A program made the translations under genes and the position numbers. Below, piece by piece: positions 37,525 to 48,670 of a stretch of 64,000 nucleotides of DNA. Within the stretch, counting starts at the first letter, position 1; each line of letters opens with the position of its first letter. The notes under the pieces were generated by a model, which ran no database searches, had not been told where the DNA came from, and was given only the letters and a program-made list of their open reading frames with translations. Source of the DNA: Ophiodon elongatus (taxonomy: Eukaryota > Chordata > Actinopteri > Perciformes > Hexagrammidae); the NCBI GenBank assembly GCA_016806645.1, contig JACSYO010002128.1:3907434-3971433 (forward strand), in the 5' to 3' direction.

Positions 37525-39816
37525 CTCAACTGTATGTATTGGTATTTAGGCCTTTAAAAGTATAGATCCTATAACAGTAGATCACATGTTCTCAAGCCAG
37601 GAGCATCTCTCAGCAGAATGAAATATCTCTCGTCTGCTGCTGCTGATCGTTAAATTTTGTTCCTTGCAAAGATTTATTTGACAAAGCTGGGATTCCCGCT
37701 ACAACCATGTGACTAAGGCTGATGAATCTCAGACCAACATATACCCAAACTCTGCCAGGACAAATGCCGTCACCCCACACTCATCCACTTCCTGCCTCTC
37801 ATTTTTACTGCTGTTCCATGAAGGAGGTAGCAGTGTCTGCGTTGGTTTAGGATTTGCTGACAAAAAGGAGCTTCTGCTTGTGATCGGCGTTGAAATGGCA
37901 TCAAACCTTTGATAATGACTTGATTTAATTTAAACTGACTGCTTTGCCAGCAAGCCAGGATTTTCAGCTTTTCACACTGTAATTGAGCTGATGTAAAGTG
38001 TCTTTGTGGAACCGAGCAGTATTAGAAGCATCAAGTTGAAATGACTCCTCGGCGTGTCAAAGGTTGATTCCAGTTCAGAAGGAAAGCGGCAAGGAAACAT
38101 CTTCACCAGTCAAAACCCTAAAACTATGCTTCTGTATCAATAAATGACTACACCTTCTTCTTTATACCATCTCATTGTATGCAAGGCGTTGTTGTTTCGG
38201 AGCCAGTGTACATTAACTTTGTCTGCTGTTTTTGCAAACAGTCATAAAGTTCTCTGACACAGTGACATAAATCAAGTTGCTGAGATGATTGGCGGATGAG
38301 ACAGCTCCTCTTTGATCTGGCTTTGTGGAGACGCCCCATGTCCTCATCCTCAGCTGCTCCAGCAGCACCTGTTTACTAGTTCAGACCTGTCTGTTTGAAG
38401 AGCAGTGCTTAGCCTCTCAATGTCATAGACTCGTACGTAACGCACACACACAACACATAACACACAAAGGAATTTGGCTGGTGCTCGAGGGTGGCTGGGT
38501 TCCTTCCAACATGTATGCGACTAATGCGCCAGACCCATACTGATTCTTGGCACTTGTTTCTCTTATTAGACAGCTGCTGAAAATGTAAATCTGTCACCTT
38601 TTGGTGAGTTCTGCCTCCTTTGGTTGTAACAGAGAAGTAAGATAGTTGATGCATCATCACAAATTAACAGCTTTGTTTTCCTGCTGAAGAAGTTAGAGTA
38701 AGAGGGTTATCGAAGGAGGAGAGAGAGCTGCAACTTTCACAGACCAAAGTGTTATCAGAGAATGCAATGAAAACCTTTCATCCCTCAAATTATTCTGGCA
38801 CATAAACCCCCGAGTTCTGAGGATTATGGTTGAAGGAGGTGTGGGTGGGCTTCATGTTCTGAACTGATCTATAGCAAAGAATCTAGGGCAATGTAAAAGT
38901 ACAGTAAATGCCCGATCTGCAGTAACAAGCCATGCAACCAGCTCACAGACACACACACGTCAGTCTGCTGTGGAAGCAGTTGTTCCCAGCCACTGCTGAA
39001 GGTGAGAGTAATTACATAAAAACCTGGCAACAATGAGTTCTCTCCCTGCAAGGCGGGGGCAGGGCACTTTTTTCAAATGCATAATGAACTGCCTCGCAGG
39101 CCCTCTGCTGATCAAACAAGTGTTTGATAGTGGCTTTGGTTTGAAAGAGGACTGAATATGTTTATTTGCATGTGGAGAAGTGAGGGACTTTGAGGTGGAG
39201 ATCAGGCAGATTAGTGTTAACTGACAGACCTGTGCAAACAGACACTCCCCCTGCATACAAGCAGGGCAGTGGCGCACTTCCTCAGAGGACGAGTTAGGCT
39301 GAATGCAACATCAGACAGACAAGAGCATGGCAACTCCTTCTACATTTCAGACATTGTTCTTTGTATGCTAGCCTCCTCCCCTAAGCCTGACTCGTAGATT
39401 TTGGCCTGTTGAGGTTTGATGCATGTATGAGCATGCACACTGACAGCTGGAAAACTAAATAAGAGATGATAAAAACAATAATTGGTGGTTATTCTTCAAA
39501 GATATTTTCTTTGTACAAAACCAAATTCACAATTGCAATCACATTTGTTTAACAAAAGTGACAACTCTATGGGAAACTACAGTATGCTGAAATGCAGTGC
39601 ATGCATACTGAAACATATCGGAATGGAATAGCAGGTGCTAGAGGATTTCAGCAGATTTCAGACCATATCAGACCATAAAATCTCATCAAGATTCAACCAT
39701 AGTTCAGGCAGCATCAGCGTCTCTCCTGCTGTAAACTCACTTTATAATGCTTTTTGTTACCTGACAAAACGAGATGGTGAAATAACTATAAAGAATAAAA
39801 AATGCTCAAAGCAATT

Positions 39817-39897
39817 GTTCAACATTTTGGGATATACGCTCATTCGCTTTCTTGCTGAGAGTTAGATGAGAATATTCATACCACTCTTCAGAAATGA
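39817..39897 (+). repeat. Partial copy of fold-back repeat
   Basis: GTTCAACATTTTGGGATATA, CGCTCATTCGCTTTCTTGC, GAGAGTTAGATGAGAATATT and CATACCACTCTTC correspond block by block to the outer end of the element at 13.9 kb. This is the best preserved outer end in the window. Confidence 0.75.
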
Positions 39898-40004
39898 GTG
39901 TGTACTGATCTAACTAACATCTAACTCTCTGTAACTAGATTAAGGGACCCAATTGAATAAACTAAAAAGTCAAATACTATTTACATGTTAATATTATTGC
40001 AATA

Positions 40005-40165
40005 ATAATAATATAAACACACATTTTTGTGCATAATGAATACTTTTACATTTGATACTCTAAGTACATTATGATGATGATATTTCTTTACTTTTATTGA
40101 AGTATGATTTTGATTGCAGGACTTCTACTAATAGATTATTTATATTGTGGTATTCCCACTCAGCA
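40005..40165 (+). repeat. Fragment of 'acatttactcaagtactgtactt' teleost repeat, 3' part
   Basis: AATGAATACTTTTACATTTG, ATACTCTAAGTACATTATG, TACTTTTATTGAAGTATG and TTGATTGCAGGACTTCTAC follow the order of the 3' part of the family listed at 31505. Confidence 0.6.
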
Positions 40166-40432
40166 ATAGACAATTACCTCTATGCTTTAGCTCTGATGTA
40201 GACTAGGATGTATTGGTACGTATAGCCTGATTTTAGACCATACTTTATTATTACTCAAAAATGTTATTACATATTTACAAAATGCATAAAACCTGTAAAT
40301 ATTTTTGAAAAGCACTGCACACCTCTTACTACAATAAGTAACTTACAATAAGTAAATAGCCTATAAGTAGTCATTAATGGCTTTATTATACCTAAAGTAC
40401 CTGAAGCATATTTTATTATTAAATGGGTAGTT

Positions 40433-40451
40433 GTAGTAGTAGTAGTAGTAC
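40433..40451. repeat. (GTA)n trinucleotide repeat
   Basis: About six GTA/TAG units. Confidence 0.9.
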
Positions 40452-41367
40452 TATTGTGTTCTTGCTGTCCACCGCACTGAGTTTATGTAAAAATAGTCAA
40501 ATCTCTACATACAGTATATTCTGCCAGCAGGGCCAGGATGTTTTCTCCAAGTTTATGTGACAGCTGATTGTGTAGTTTCCTTTCATGTTCTCCCCCCTCT
40601 GTGCCATCTTTCTTTGTTAAGTTTGCCGAGAGTGTCTTTGAACCACGGGCATTGTCTCCCAGCGGTGTTCATGAGCCCTGCCAGATCCATCATCATCCCT
40701 CTCCCTCTGTCTATCCCTCTATGGCTCCTATATTGTCTGTAAACTCACACACTCAAAAAGATATACACATGTAGACAGTCTCCTGTTGTGCTCGCTCTCT
40801 CCACTCCACCATCAATCCTGTCACTGCATTCGTAACATCGTGGAAATACCAATTACATATTACAAACAAGTGCAGGTGTTATACATAGTACACACATGTA
40901 CACAATGCAGTCACACATACATGCAGTCATACACATCTTAGTGCTTTGTGGGATGTCATTTAGGAAGCAATAAATCTTTGCATCTGAATTATTAAGACAT
41001 GAGCATCAACACAAACAAGATTGTTTGTGTGTCTGTTGTGTATGTGTGGGGGTTTCTGTTTAAGAATGTCCACCATCAAAAGAAAGCCGCCCCCTCACTC
41101 CTACAATTCTGCTGCTGTGTTTAAGAATGATCACAGCTCTTTGCAGTGTGGATTAGGAAGGTGACAGATTAGAGTCTGCTGCTAAATCACCATGGCAAAA
41201 ACCTTGCTTCCAGCTGACACCAGACTATTCACATCCTTCTAACCACACAAGCCATTGCCTTCTCAGTCACGTTGCAGTGCATGGTTGCTCTGACAGTGTT
41301 GTGTTGAATTTTGCTTATCCGTCATTGGGATGGTAGAGAACATGTGCACCATGTTCTATTTGTTAAT

Positions 41368-41490
41368 AGTTTGACATTTTGGGAAATATGCTTATTCCCT
41401 TTCTTGCCGATAGTTAGATGAGAAGATTGCTACCACTCTCGTTATTTGTAGGGTGAATATGAAGCTGTAGCTGGTTATCTTAGCCTATAG
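41368..41490 (+). repeat. Partial copy of fold-back repeat
   Basis: AGTTTGACATTTTGGGAAAT, ATGCTTATTCCCTTTCTTGC, AGTTAGATGAGAAGATTGCT, ACCACTCTCG and GGTTATCTTAGCC match the outer half of the 13.9 kb element. Confidence 0.8.
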
Positions 41491-41519
41491 GCTCGAACCG
41501 CATTACTACATTTTAAAAT

Positions 41520-42130
41520 GCATATCGTTTGCTACATTTACGCCGAGCATCCACAGCACTCTGGAGTTTTAAACCCCAAAAATGAAGGGGTTTAAAAACA
41601 ATGCCGACGGTGCGTTACTTTAAATACTCCGGGGTGGCCTCGTAGAGTGTATGGGTGTAAACGTAGACCTTTGAAAACAATAACGTAGACACCCGTGTTG
41701 GCTACTTGATTCGGTCTTAGCAGTCACAATGTGTCCTTCCCCGATTCGTCACGCCGCCAGAAGAAAACAAACAACAGCCTTTATTACCGATCGACTACTA
41801 ATGGTTAATTCAACATCTATAATGCTACTACTCCCTACATACGGAGGAAGCAAGCTATCATTGGAGTGATTTGTGAGCGGCGTGTCCAGCGGCCCTACGA
41901 AGCGGACATTTTAAGTCACGGTTTGTCGCTTTGAGGAGGGCAAAGGACACAAAACGGAGGACTTTACTTTTCTTATTATTGCTTATTTTGTTCTGCACAA
42001 CTATTGAGAAGTCCACAAAGACACTGTAAACGATCAAAAGCATAAATGCTCTCAAGTACGACAGGGACTTTCAGCCACCCGGTAGATATACAAGTGTGAC
42101 AGACAACAACGAAACCGAGGGAAAACGAGT
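41520..42130. other. CpG-richer patch without a gene
   Basis: CpG dinucleotides are denser than in the flanks (ACGCCGAGC, GCCGACGGTGCG, CTCCGGGG, CACGCCGCC, GAGCGGCGTG). No exon, promoter signature or long frame is seen. It may be a young DNA transposon whose ends are near 41510 and 42540, where loosely complementary TCGTTTGCTACATTTACG and GTGGACGTAGATCG occur. Confidence 0.35.
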
Positions 42131-43936
42131 GAGACACGTGTTGACCAAATTTATTGATCCCTAATCAAGTAACTTTGATTGTTCATTTTAAAGTAAATTT
42201 GATGTTTGTGTGTGAGAGAAAGATAGAGCAAGACCTGCAGCCTTGTAACTAAGTTTGAAAAATACAACTTTTGTCTGTTTGAGTATATAGAGGAAGATTA
42301 TAGAGGGAGATCTTAAGTATCAAGCATAATCTTTTATTATTAAAGAGTACTTTCTGTAACTAAGAAACCAATCTACGTCCTGTTTACCCCGGCACCCGCA
42401 TGCCCATTGTACGTGAATAGTCATGTTATATTTGTTTTCAGGTGTGCTCGTAAGGACAGAAATAATTTCTAAAATGATGCTGAAAGGCCTGTGTGGACGT
42501 AGATCGTTTTTTGTTTTAAAACCCTGGTTTTAAATGGAAAAACAAGACAGAGAAGCTGTATTACAGATCTTAATTCTTATCCATGAACACATGATGACAG
42601 CAGGAAGAAACATACAACGGATTTGTGTTAAGTTACTTGGTATTAGTATTTTGCAATTCAAAGTATTGTTTTGAATTAGTTGTAAAACAGAAGGTAACCC
42701 AAACAGACTGTTTATCAGCTTGTTTGTGTTTTTACAACCATATTCTCTTCCAATTCTTGCAGTATTTCATTTTCTCTCGAGGCATCGAGTTAATAGGAAT
42801 GAGCAGGCACAACACATAACATGTGTCCGTCTACAGCGGTCCAAGACAATGTCCCATTTTGCTTCCAGCTTGCTTTATGCAGTGACAGGACTGGAAGCAA
42901 TTTGGGGTAAGTATCGAGGAACAGTTGAGGAGATGATAAACGACTGTATCTGATAGCTGTGCACATGTTCCTTTGAGTAATCAAGCTATAGCATGGCAAA
43001 AGAATCTCGGTTTCCTGGACACTGGTAGCGGGCCAGATTGTCTGGTCCTGATAATAGTAATGGGAGTGATGGCAGCAGCGGCTAATCTACACAGAGAAAG
43101 GGTCAGGACCTACTTATCTGGCCTGAGTGGAAAATAACGGCCCACTTAAAGGGCCAATGTGTGATTGCAGTTTGACAACCCAATTGAAACACCGTTGCCC
43201 CACCGCTGTCTTTGTTTACGTGGTGAAATATTGACTTTGAGGCATTTTTTACAGTGAAATGTGTTTCCTGAGCTTTTGTGAGACTTGAGACAACTTGAGA
43301 TTTGTTTTTATATGTAAACTCGTCAACACTTAAATAAAATGCACTTGTATTTTTAGTTTAGTTTAGTTAGTTTAATTCTACATGTCAAAGTCTTCAAGAA
43401 CAGATGTGAGCATAGCCAGCATTTACAGCTGTCTTAAGTACAAGGGAGGCCCAAGCCAAAAACATGCCATCGCACTCTTTGGTAAAGGCTGTTCCACAAA
43501 AGCATGCAAACTATAGGTCCACATATTTACTCCACAACACCTGCATAGTATGCTTTTGGATGTCCACACTGCATCATAAGCAAGAACGGTTGACATGGAA
43601 ATGTAAAACTAAATTTAGCTCTCCGTTTGATCATTGCCTTGGGTCACGGACAACACTTTGAACCAACATGGCAAGATTCGCATAACAACATGAAGACAAG
43701 CCTCTGTTCTTTTGCGCTTCAAAGGAGAGAAAGGAGCAGTGCAGCCGTCAGACAACAAAATGTTCTCTTAGGCAGGAAACGCATGACTCGATTTATTTGG
43801 GTATTCAATTGATGGGTGGTGCTGCTGTAGGAATGCTGCTCCGGTTGCAGCCCGTACTAGGAGTTCTTATGTGCTCGAGAAATGTGTTTTATTAGTGTAA
43901 ATTACATTGTTTGTGGTGTCTGCTATAAAAAAGTGT

Positions 43937-45171
43937 TTCTAGCACAATGGTTCCCAACCTTTTTAATCTGACGTGCCCCCTCATCCCAATCAGAAGGATC
44001 CCGATCAAGTACCCCTTCACTGACCTGATGTTCCAAATGTGTTCATTTCAATTGATTGTAAAGAGGATGTTAACGATCCAGTGTGTAGGATTTAGAGGAC
44101 TCAATTGGCCGAGGCCATGTTTTCATCCGTGTATAATCACCTGAAACTAAGAATAGTTGGGTTTTTGTAACCTTAGAATTAACTTTCTACTGCCCAGCAG
44201 GAGGTGACTCCACTGGTTGCAAAAAAAAGTCTGATTGTGTGGAAGTCTATAAGAAAATGATCCTACTTCTCACTTGATATTACCTTAGTTAACATTGTTA
44301 TCATGAATTTGTGGTCTCAATCTACAGTTCCAAGTCTTCTTCAGTACAGCTTGATGTTCATTTCGTAAATTCTGGTCCCACTGAGAGTAAAATAGACGAC
44401 AAAGGAGAGTGTGCTTTAGGGCATGGCTACATGTGATAAACAGGCAACACCACGGCAGCCTCTTTGTGTTTTTGTCTGAGAACTTAAACCCTTTCACAGT
44501 GTGTTTTCAGTTCATGAAAGTTGATTGTGACCATAGAGGTCTCCTAAAAATGCCTTATCAGCGTTGGGTTTTACTTAGCTCCAACCTCTTGTGTCCCTTC
44601 TGGTGGCGAGAAACCAAGATGGCAAAGGCTAAAATGCCAAACTCAATGGTTCAAAACATCAGCCCACAAACCAATGGATGACGTCCCGGTGAATATGTCC
44701 ACTTCATAATCTATGAAAATTAGCTCTTCATATCTACATAGGGAGCAGGTCGTCTTCACAGGGTCCGTCATGTCAAGTTTTCATTCTTCAATTATTTCAA
44801 CTGTTTATCCATTACTATTAGCTAATAATTTCAAATGTGTATCCTGTCTTAACTAACTATTTAAACCATGTTTCCATTACTTTGCTAACTATTTGGACAT
44901 GTATTCTCATGCAATCTCAATGGCAACATATGGCTTTAATGTGTTACAACTGACTCATAAAAGTCGGTAAAGAGGTTTGTCCAGTCAGCCTCTTGTTGTG
45001 AGTTTAGTTGTTTGTATTGTGACCATGAATGTACTAAAGATTAGAATCATATTCTTTAATTGAATCTGAATTCCTTTTTTTTCAAATTAGCTGAGCTTCT
45101 CAGTAATCTTTCCACGTACCCCCCCCTGGCAGCTGCAGAAGTACCTCTGGTTGGTAATCACTGCTCGAGCA
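43937..45171. mobile_element. Non-autonomous hAT-type DNA transposon, 43945-45163, with 8-bp target duplication
   Basis: The left end CAATGGTTCCCAACC (from 43945) is an imperfect inverted copy of the right end, which read backwards from 45163 is CAGTGATTACCAACC. Flanking octamers TTCTAGCA (43937-43944) and CTCGAGCA (45164-45171) match at 6 of 8 positions, the target-site length of hAT elements. The ends resemble the CAGTGGTTCCCAACC ends of vertebrate hAT/Charlie-like families. No transposase frame is present. A second dispersed repeat occupies about 44065-44780, so the element has been hit by, or has captured, another repeat. Confidence 0.75.
44065..44780 (+). repeat. Dispersed teleost repeat, copy B (nested in hAT element)
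   Basis: It starts around CCAGTGTGTAGGATTTAGAGG, runs through GGAGGTGACTCCACTGGTTG, GAAGTCTATAAGAAAATGA and CCACAAACCAATGGATGACG, and ends with CTTCATATCTACATAGGGAG and CACAGGGTCCGTCATG. The part from 44200 to 44710 is colinear with 3400-3860. It lies wholly inside the hAT-type element. Confidence 0.75.
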
Positions 45172-47214
45172 GACAAAAATGAACTGGGCTGACTTTAAGC
45201 TGGAAGCAGGAATGCATGTGCGCTGTTTAAGTGTTGTTTAACCCTGTGGAATCAGTCTTTCTGGTCTGAATGCGGCAAGAGGCTGGAAGCAGGTCAGGAG
45301 AGGTCAAAGAGGACCGCAAGAGCTTCTTATGTGGGTAGGGCACTTTTGAGGACCACTGCAAGGGGCACTGAGTCAGTTCATTGATATTCAAGGATTTGAC
45401 CCGCTGACAACAGGGATGTCACTGAGGTTAAGACAGCCGTGCCTCTCGTATTGTGCCGGGCCGAAAAGCCAGCCTCCCCCTAGCCCCCTCTGCATGGTTG
45501 TCATGGTGAGCAAATCAGTCCGGCAGCACTATGTCACACTCATGTGGGCACATTCTCTCTTTCTTCCTCTTTTTCTCTTTCTCTGACTTTCTATCGTGCT
45601 GCTTCACCGAGGGGGCTGCCAAAGAGAGCTTTCGGTCCACTGACAATGCCTGGTGTGTCATGGACATCCCCATACATATACACTGCAAAGAAGAGTATGC
45701 TCTGAAAATCCAAGGGCTTCCATTCCCAAAACACAGGGAAACATATATGTTTCCTCTCCGTTGTGAGAGCTGAAAGGATGTTTTATATCCAAGTATATGT
45801 CAAGTCAGGTGGCAAATCCACGCTGCAGGTCACCAAGTAACCGCCAACTATATTTCATCCCACAGCTGGAGTGAAGGACGGTTGCTCCAGTTACAAGTCA
45901 GCCGGTGTCATGTGCATTAATACTTTCAGCTACTATTGTATCCTTACACAAGTCAGTTTGGTAATGGCACACAGTAAAATGACCAAGTAAACCTCACTGA
46001 TAGGAGCAAAAATCAATCAACAGAAATTAATCTGTTTCCCTCGCAGAGCACATGTTCTTCATAACCTTACTGTGTCTTCTAATGGAAAACAATTGACTGA
46101 TGTCTGGCGCTGCAGTGTCTTGTTGTCACACAAATATGTTCCTAGAGCCAATGTCAAGGAGATTAGGCTGAAGGGAAAATTGCAGCTGTATTTAACTGTA
46201 GACTTGGTGAGTTGCTGCTCTCAGGTGATGGGGCATGCCTGTGCTTTACCTTATCTGAACCTGACGGCTGCTGCGGTTGGCACTGTAATTACAGAGGTTA
46301 TAGGCATAAATCACAGAGCACTAGGTTGGAGAGAGGAAGAGAGAGGCAGAGTGAGAGGGAGAGCTAGGCAGAGAAAGTAAAGAGAGAGGGACTACTATAG
46401 CCTCAGGACCAGAAGAAGCCCTGACACTCAGAAACATACTGTTCCCTCCTAAATGCCCCCCCCCCCCACACTCCCCTCCCCCTTCTATTACTTTCATTCT
46501 TGTTTCTTTCACTTGGCGCTCCCACACAGTCAAACACTAACACACACTTGCAGTCTGTCTCTAAGGGTTCACATCTTTCCTGTGGCTGTCGGACTATAGT
46601 GGGTCCTTTGCTGGTCCTGTGGGCTCCTGATTGCAACACATTCCTTCATGCAGTACATATTAAAGCAGTAAGCGCCAGACCACAGGAAATAATGGTTGCG
46701 ACTGCTGATGTGGATCTATGCCACTATTTGTGTTTTCATCTCCCTCTGAAGGGAAATTTTAGATTCTCAACTAAATCTGTCACAACAAGCGTCATAGCAT
46801 AGACCAGATATTTTATTTGAGGATTTTACTCCTCTCATATTTCTGGAGGACAGACGTCTTTAGGAGAGAAATACAGGACATAATATGCTGTATGCTACTA
46901 TGGTAAGATATTATAAAATCTTACTCTACTGAATGCCGCTCTTTAACCTGCTTTATATTTAATTCTGCAGATAGCTGCCATGCCACATCAATTATGTTTC
47001 AATGTAATTTAATTATAATAACTAATGTGATTCAATTGAATCGGAATCAGCTCATAATAAATACATTTGATGAATATTAAATCAAATAAATAAGTGTTAT
47101 TATATTAACATTGATGTCCTTGCCTGCGGTCTTCTTCTTCTCTGTCTTTGATGGCTCATTGCAGCATATTTTGGTGGGTTACCATGGTCGTCCGCTGTTG
47201 ATCAGTGGAATAGT

Positions 47215-47570
47215 GTGAAACCATTGACAGTACCATGTGTCACGTCACGTGCAACGCTTGTGGTAAAAAATGATGCAGGTCTTTATGGTTTGGTTAGGCT
47301 TAGATACAAGAAGGCTTGGTTAGGTTTAGGGAAACATTGTGGTTTGGGCTAAAATTACTACTTCATAAAGGTTAGGGGACTTTCATCCGCATGGTAACAA
47401 TAATAACCACATGGTTACGGACAGGGAATAATTTCAGCCATGCTTAAAAGAAAGCCACGTTGATAAGGCAATGGAAAACGAACAGTAGTCTCCTGTGTTA
47501 ACGTCCGACACCCTCTGGACTTTGTTGCTCTATTACAACGTGACACTACTTCTGCCTTTGCTCCAGAGAG
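47215..47570 (+). repeat. GGTTTGGTTAGGTTTAGG-type teleost repeat
   Basis: ATGGTTTGGTTAGGCTTAG, GGCTTGGTTAGGTTTAGGGA, TGTGGTTTGGGCTAAAATTA and CTACTTCATAAAGGTTAGGG follow the wording of a common fish repeat, followed by GTTAACGTCCGACACCC. The ends are uncertain. Confidence 0.55.
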
Positions 47571-48539
47571 ACAAGAGAGACAGTGAAACATCTGATGCTC
47601 TCTTTTTCCTCGCAACTGAACTTCATGTGTAACATCAGTGGTGTGCCTCTTTAAAGACAAAAGCAAAAAGAGAACTACTTTGAATAAAGAAATGTTTCAC
47701 ATATTATTTTTTTTAAATCACTTTCATTCATGTAAAGAGCACTGGTGCATGGTCCTCATTGGATTCACAATTGAAAAGCAGCAGGAATTGCTTTATCAGT
47801 TGAATACAGTGCATTCAAAATACTTTTAGAAGAAGTCTTTGATCTTGATCTCCTCATGCTTTCCATAGGGAAAAGACTTTTCAAGATCTTAAAAAAGAAG
47901 AGGAAATCTTACAAGCTTGTGATAGTGTAATAGAAGCATAATATCTCAAACTATTTCTGATCCTGGACTACTTAAACCTTACCCTACATCATGAGTTGTT
48001 ATATTTTAATTTGCCTGATAGAAAGTTTTCATGAATAGTTACCATCAACAATAAACAAAATACAGTCAGCCGTTATTAAAGACATGGTTTCAACTCAACT
48101 GAGACCCCTGGAATAGGACAAGCAATCTTTTCTGAGTGTCAGTCAGCTTCTATATGATCAAATCATCCATTACCTTTCTGTTCAACAAGCAACATCCATA
48201 GACTGTCACGACAAAATCCACCGAGTCTGGATCATTTCATCCTTTGAGCTGTGAAATAGAGTGAAATGTGGAGTCTGCAGCCAGCCGAATTAGGACATAT
48301 GGAAATTAACATATCTCTGTTGCGGCTGCAGTTTGCTTCATCCATATCAGACAAAGACGTAAGCACGGCACTCAAGGTCAATGCTTTTCATGTAAAGATA
48401 ATGTTGTTAAGAAGACAATCAACACTCGTCATTGCGTTTAGAGCCAAGGACCATAATATGACTTCCACTGATCCATAAAATCATTACCAAGAAGCTTTTA
48501 ACAGGTTCCAAGGACCATGGCTTACTTTTTGAATAAAAT

Positions 48540-48670
48540 ATAAACAAGGGAAAATATCAAACCCATTAATCTTTCATTAAGCTCGCCGGATAAAAAAGAA
48601 TCGCTTAAAGTATCATTCGTTACCATCACTGCGAGTGCAAAAGCCCCCTGCTAACATCAAAGGCTTCTCA
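48540..48670. promoter_or_regulatory. Candidate non-coding regulatory block with a TCF/LEF-like site
   Basis: A non-repetitive block with CCATTAATCTTTCATTAAG and a consensus TCF/LEF core ATCAAAGG at 48656-48663. It lies between a Wnt receptor gene and piwil1. A single 8-mer occurs by chance often, so this is weak. Confidence 0.18.

Larger units (their letters stand above)
35440..43936. other. Intergenic stretch between fzd10 and piwil1 (left part)
   Basis: No exon is supported. It holds a CT-rich array (36508-36532), a G-run (37509-37524), a GTA array (40433-40451), dispersed repeat copies at 39.8, 40.0 and 41.4 kb and a CpG-richer patch at about 41520-42130. An isolated AATAAA at 37128 has no linked gene. 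Confidence 0.5.

Noticed and set aside
44409..44681. 90-residue frame with a plausible start
   Set aside because: It lies wholly inside a dispersed repeat whose other copy at 3.4 kb does not keep the frame.
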